From: Oscillospiraceae bacterium
Lineage (GTDB): Bacteria > Bacillota_A > Clostridia > Oscillospirales > JAAYXM01
DNA: 8,898 nt
NCBI GenBank assembly: GCA_017408185.1
Contig: JAFQVE010000650.1
Coordinates: 1-8,898 of the forward strand
Direction: 5' to 3'
Part shown: piece after piece, positions 6,675 to 8,898 of the stretch
Layout: each line of letters begins with the position of its first letter
How positions within the stretch are numbered: position 1 is the first letter of the stretch
Position numbers and translations under genes: made by a program
Notes under the pieces: generated by a model
The model's input: only the letters and a program-made list of their open reading frames with translations
Told to the model about the DNA's origin: nothing
The model's database searches: none

Positions 6675-7096
6675 CGCAGATCCTCCAATCGTTTGTTTTC
6701 TCCAAGCTTTGCCACGGTCTCGGCAAAGTCATTCATTGTTGCGGCAAATTTTCCACCCTCTGCCGCGGAAACCCATTCAACGCGCGTGCGCTCTTTTTCA
6801 ATGCCGAGATAGTCAAGCATAGAGAAAAGAAGTGCCATTCGTCGGCGTGTGTAGTAATTTCCCGATGTGTAGTGACAGTCTCCCGGATGGCAGCCACAGA
6901 TGATAACTCCGTCTGCACCGCGCTGGAAGGCGCGGAGAACAAACATTGGGTTTACTCTGCAGGAGCAGGGAACGCGGATTATCTTTACATCTGCGGGATA
7001 GCTTAAACGGTTGTTTCCCGCAAGGTCTGCACCGGCGTATGAGCACCAGTTACAGCAGAAAGCTACAATCAAGGGCTTATAATTATTCATTTGCAT
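6662..7096 (-). CDS. mvhD: MvhD/FlxD-type [2Fe-2S] protein, electron adaptor to HdrA
   Basis: Small (144 residues) adaptor known as the delta subunit of methyl-viologen hydrogenase, which docks electron-donating modules onto HdrA and carries a [2Fe-2S] cluster. Family hallmarks are clear: CCNWCSYAGADLAG at 14-27, the RVPCSCRV stretch around Cys44/Cys46, and CGCHPGDCHY at 67-76, with the following SGNYYTRRR. No hydrogenase genes accompany it, so its donor here is presumably the Flx module, as in bacterial Flx-Hdr clusters. In some organisms MvhD is fused to HdrA; here it is separate but its start overlaps the hdrA end by 10 bases. The start is taken as ATG 7096, ten bases after GGAGG; ATG 7090, two codons later, is also possible but further from that site. 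A longer open frame to 7177 lies wholly within hdrA and would add 27 residues not typical of the family. Confidence 0.9.
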   Translation of the reverse strand: MQMNNYKPLIVAFCCNWCSYAGADLAGNNRLSYPADVKIIRVPCSCRVNPMFVLRAFQRGADGVIICGCHPGDCHYTSGNYYTRRRMALLFSMLDYLGIEKERTRVEWVSAAEGGKFAATMNDFAETVAKLGENKRLEDLRCKR

Positions 7097-8898
7097 ATCG
7101 CATCTACCTCCGCCATAATCTGCATGCTTGCAAATCCCTTCAAATCCATTGCGCCCGACGGGCAGGCAACTGTACATGCACCGCAGCCCTGGCAGACTGC
7201 AGGATTAACTGATGCAACGCGTCTTATCTTTGTTGTTCTGTCCGGCTGACGGAATTCTTTATCTTCATATGTAATTGCACCGTAGGGACACACGCGTTCA
7301 CACGATGAACAGCCGTTACACATAAGCTCGTCGGAGTGAGCGACGCACGGATTGCCTGTAAGCTTATCCTTTGCAAGAAGACCGATAACCTTTGAAGCCG
7401 CGGCACCTGCCTGCGAAACGGTTTCGGGGATATCCTTCGGTCCCTGGCAGGTTCCGGAGAGGAACACGCCCGCCGTGGGGCTTTCAACCGGGCGAAGCTT
7501 CGGATGTGCTTCGGTGAAGAAATCGTTTGTGTCCATGCTTGCCGTCAGCATTGTGGCAAGCGGTCTTGCGGACTTGTCCGGCTCGATTGCCGCCGCAAGA
7601 ACAACGAGATCGGCATCAATATGAAGCTGCTTGTTTGCAATGAGGTCGGATGCCTGAACCTTGAGCTTGTCGCCCTCGGGGGTAACCTTTCCGACCATGC
7701 CTTTTATGTAGTTCACGCCGTATTCCTCAACGGCACGGCGGTAAAACTCATCAAAGTTCTTGCCCGGAGTTCTTACATCTATATAGAATACATAGACCTC
7801 CGTGTCGGGGTATTTATCGCGTGTCAGCATAGCGTGCTTTGCTGTGTACATACAGCATATTTTAGAGCAGTATTCCTTTCCTTTTTCCGCGCATGCCGCA
7901 CAGCGAGAGCCAACGCACTGAACGAAGACGATTGTGTGGGGGTGACGTCCGTCGGACGGACGGAGGAGCTTGCCGGCAGTAGGCCCTGCGGCGTTGGTAA
8001 GTCTTTCAAATTCAAGCGAGGTGATAACGTCCTTTGACTGGCTGTAGGCAAATTCATCGAACTTGTCCATACTGATGGGATTAAAGCCCGTCGCCGCAAC
8101 GATTGCACCGTAGCGCTCTTCTATAAATTCATCCTTCTGCGTGTAGTCGATTGCACCTGCCGTACATACCTTTGAGCAGATGCCGCATTTTCCGTTTTTG
8201 AGCATATTGCATGCCGTCGGATCAATTGTTGCAACCTTCGGCACTGCCTGTGCAAACGGGATGTAAACTGCGGGACGGTTGTCCATACCGAGGTTGAATT
8301 CATTCGGAACCTTTTTCATCGGGCATTTTTCAACGCATGCACCGCATCCTGTGCACAAATCTTCGCGGACATACCGCGCTTTTTTCTTTATGGTAACGTC
8401 AAAGTTTCCGACAAAGCCTTTGATGCTTTCAACCTCGCTGTAAGAAAAAATGCGGATATTCTCATGCTGTGCAACCTCAACCATTTTAGGAGTGAGAATA
8501 CACGCCGCACAGTCAAGCGTCGGGAAGGTTTTATCAAGCTGTGCCATTTTTCCGCCGATTGTAGGCTTTGTTTCAACTATATCAACGGGGAATCCCGCAT
8601 CGGCAATGTCGAGTGCCGTCTGTATGCCGGCAATACCGCCGCCGATGACAAGCGCGCGCTTTGTTACGGGTGTCTCACCGGGGGTGAGGGGAGTGTTAAG
8701 GCTTACCTTTGCTATTGCCGCACGGCCGAGGATTATTGCTTTTTCCGTTCCTGTGGGAATGTCCTTATGTACCCAGGAACACTGCTCGCGGATATTTGCA
8801 ATTTCAACCATATACGGATTAAGTCCTGCCGCAGATGCAGTCTTGCGGAAGGTTGCCTCGTGCATACGCGGAGAACACGAACAGACAACAATACCCGT
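7087..8898 (-). CDS. hdrA: HdrA, FAD- and [4Fe-4S]-containing subunit of a heterodisulfide reductase-like complex (partial)
   Basis: Partial: the frame stays open to the window edge, so the first ATG inside (8865) is not the true start; about 100 N-terminal residues are probably missing. HdrA holds the electron-bifurcating FAD in characterised methanogen complexes. Of the 603 visible residues, the first keep the family's VVCSCSPRMHE block (4-14). A thioredoxin-reductase-like FAD domain follows, with GGGIAG at 86-91 and the HdrA signature CAACILTPKM at 130-139. An inserted ferredoxin region uses Cys182/185/188/192 and Cys230/238/241/245. FVQCVGSR is at 325-332, followed by a cysteine-rich loop (333, 336, 344, 348, 349). 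A C-terminal two-cluster ferredoxin uses Cys527/530/533/537 and Cys569/572/575/579. All canonical parts visible are intact. The gene is followed without gap by mvhD, the usual HdrA partner. No hdrB or hdrC is in the window; they could lie upstream beyond the edge. Related QmoA/QmoB proteins are less likely given the mvhD and Flx partners. Confidence 0.92.
   Translation of the reverse strand, partial: TGIVVCSCSPRMHEATFRKTASAAGLNPYMVEIANIREQCSWVHKDIPTGTEKAIILGRAAIAKVSLNTPLTPGETPVTKRALVIGGGIAGIQTALDIADAGFPVDIVETKPTIGGKMAQLDKTFPTLDCAACILTPKMVEVAQHENIRIFSYSEVESIKGFVGNFDVTIKKKARYVREDLCTGCGACVEKCPMKKVPNEFNLGMDNRPAVYIPFAQAVPKVATIDPTACNMLKNGKCGICSKVCTAGAIDYTQKDEFIEERYGAIVAATGFNPISMDKFDEFAYSQSKDVITSLEFERLTNAAGPTAGKLLRPSDGRHPHTIVFVQCVGSRCAACAEKGKEYCSKICCMYTAKHAMLTRDKYPDTEVYVFYIDVRTPGKNFDEFYRRAVEEYGVNYIKGMVGKVTPEGDKLKVQASDLIANKQLHIDADLVVLAAAIEPDKSARPLATMLTASMDTNDFFTEAHPKLRPVESPTAGVFLSGTCQGPKDIPETVSQAGAAASKVIGLLAKDKLTGNPCVAHSDELMCNGCSSCERVCPYGAITYEDKEFRQPDRTTKIRRVASVNPAVCQGCGACTVACPSGAMDLKGFASMQIMAEVDAICK
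7107..7111 (-). promoter_or_regulatory. Shine-Dalgarno site for mvhD
   Basis: GGAGG on the minus strand, within the last codons of hdrA, lies ten bases before the ATG at 7096 and sixteen before the ATG at 7090. It favours the first of the two. Confidence 0.6.

Noticed and set aside
7097..7177. A 27-residue N-terminal extension of MvhD
   Set aside because: It lies wholly inside the hdrA coding sequence, and MvhD proteins begin near the CCNWCSYAGAD block.
7946..7962. A 17-base near-perfect palindrome (8-base arms around one base) inside hdrA
   Set aside because: It encodes the RPSDGR stretch in frame; paired Arg and Asp codons explain the symmetry, no T run follows, and it is far from any gene boundary.
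8863..8865. ATG 8865 as the true start of hdrA
   Set aside because: The frame is open to the window edge and the residues before it match the HdrA block around CSCSPRMHE, so the gene is simply cut.

Overview
The window holds two unrelated transcription units that converge on a shared terminator. On the left, on the + strand, is one gene for a ROK-family transcriptional regulator with an AT-rich upstream region. The rest, about 1.5 kb to the right edge, is one dense minus-strand operon of seven genes, read from right to left. It is full of cysteine motifs for iron-sulfur clusters and of flavin-binding motifs. The organism looks like a strictly anaerobic, low-to-moderate GC Bacillota, probably a Clostridia-type gut or sediment bacterium. 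The grounds are the strong purine-rich Shine-Dalgarno sites, the ROK repressor, the AT-rich intergenic DNA and the Hdr/Flx-type electron-transfer genes. No 16S or other taxonomic marker is present, so this placement is an inference.

In transcription order the operon reads: hdrA (cut by the right edge; N-terminus missing), mvhD/flxD, an FlxC-like iron-sulfur protein, an FlxB/AsrA-like iron-sulfur protein, an FlxA/AsrB-like FAD and NAD(P)-binding protein with a C-terminal [2Fe-2S] site, a fumarate-reductase-type iron-sulfur subunit, and a fumarate-reductase-type flavoprotein. The first five genes overlap each other by 8 to 13 bases. The last two follow after gaps of 40 and 14 bases.

Together they suggest one soluble complex. 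FlxA would exchange electrons with NAD(P)H. FlxB, FlxC and MvhD would carry them by iron-sulfur clusters to HdrA, whose FAD is the electron-bifurcating centre in its characterised relatives. HdrA could then split them between ferredoxin and an iron-sulfur wire leading to the fumarate reductase flavoprotein. In the described Flx-Hdr complexes the high-potential branch goes through HdrC and HdrB to a disulfide. Here no hdrB or hdrC is visible, and a fumarate reductase pair without a membrane anchor and without HdrB-like CCG domains takes that place. The attractive hypothesis is a cytoplasmic, flavin-based electron-bifurcating NADH:ferredoxin/fumarate oxidoreductase, or the same complex running in reverse. 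The gene identities are well supported; the complex and its reaction are inferred from gene order and motifs.

The 236-base gap between the two units (1265-1500) holds a strong bidirectional terminator and one weaker inverted repeat. I see no RNA genes, CRISPR arrays, insertion sequences or phage genes.
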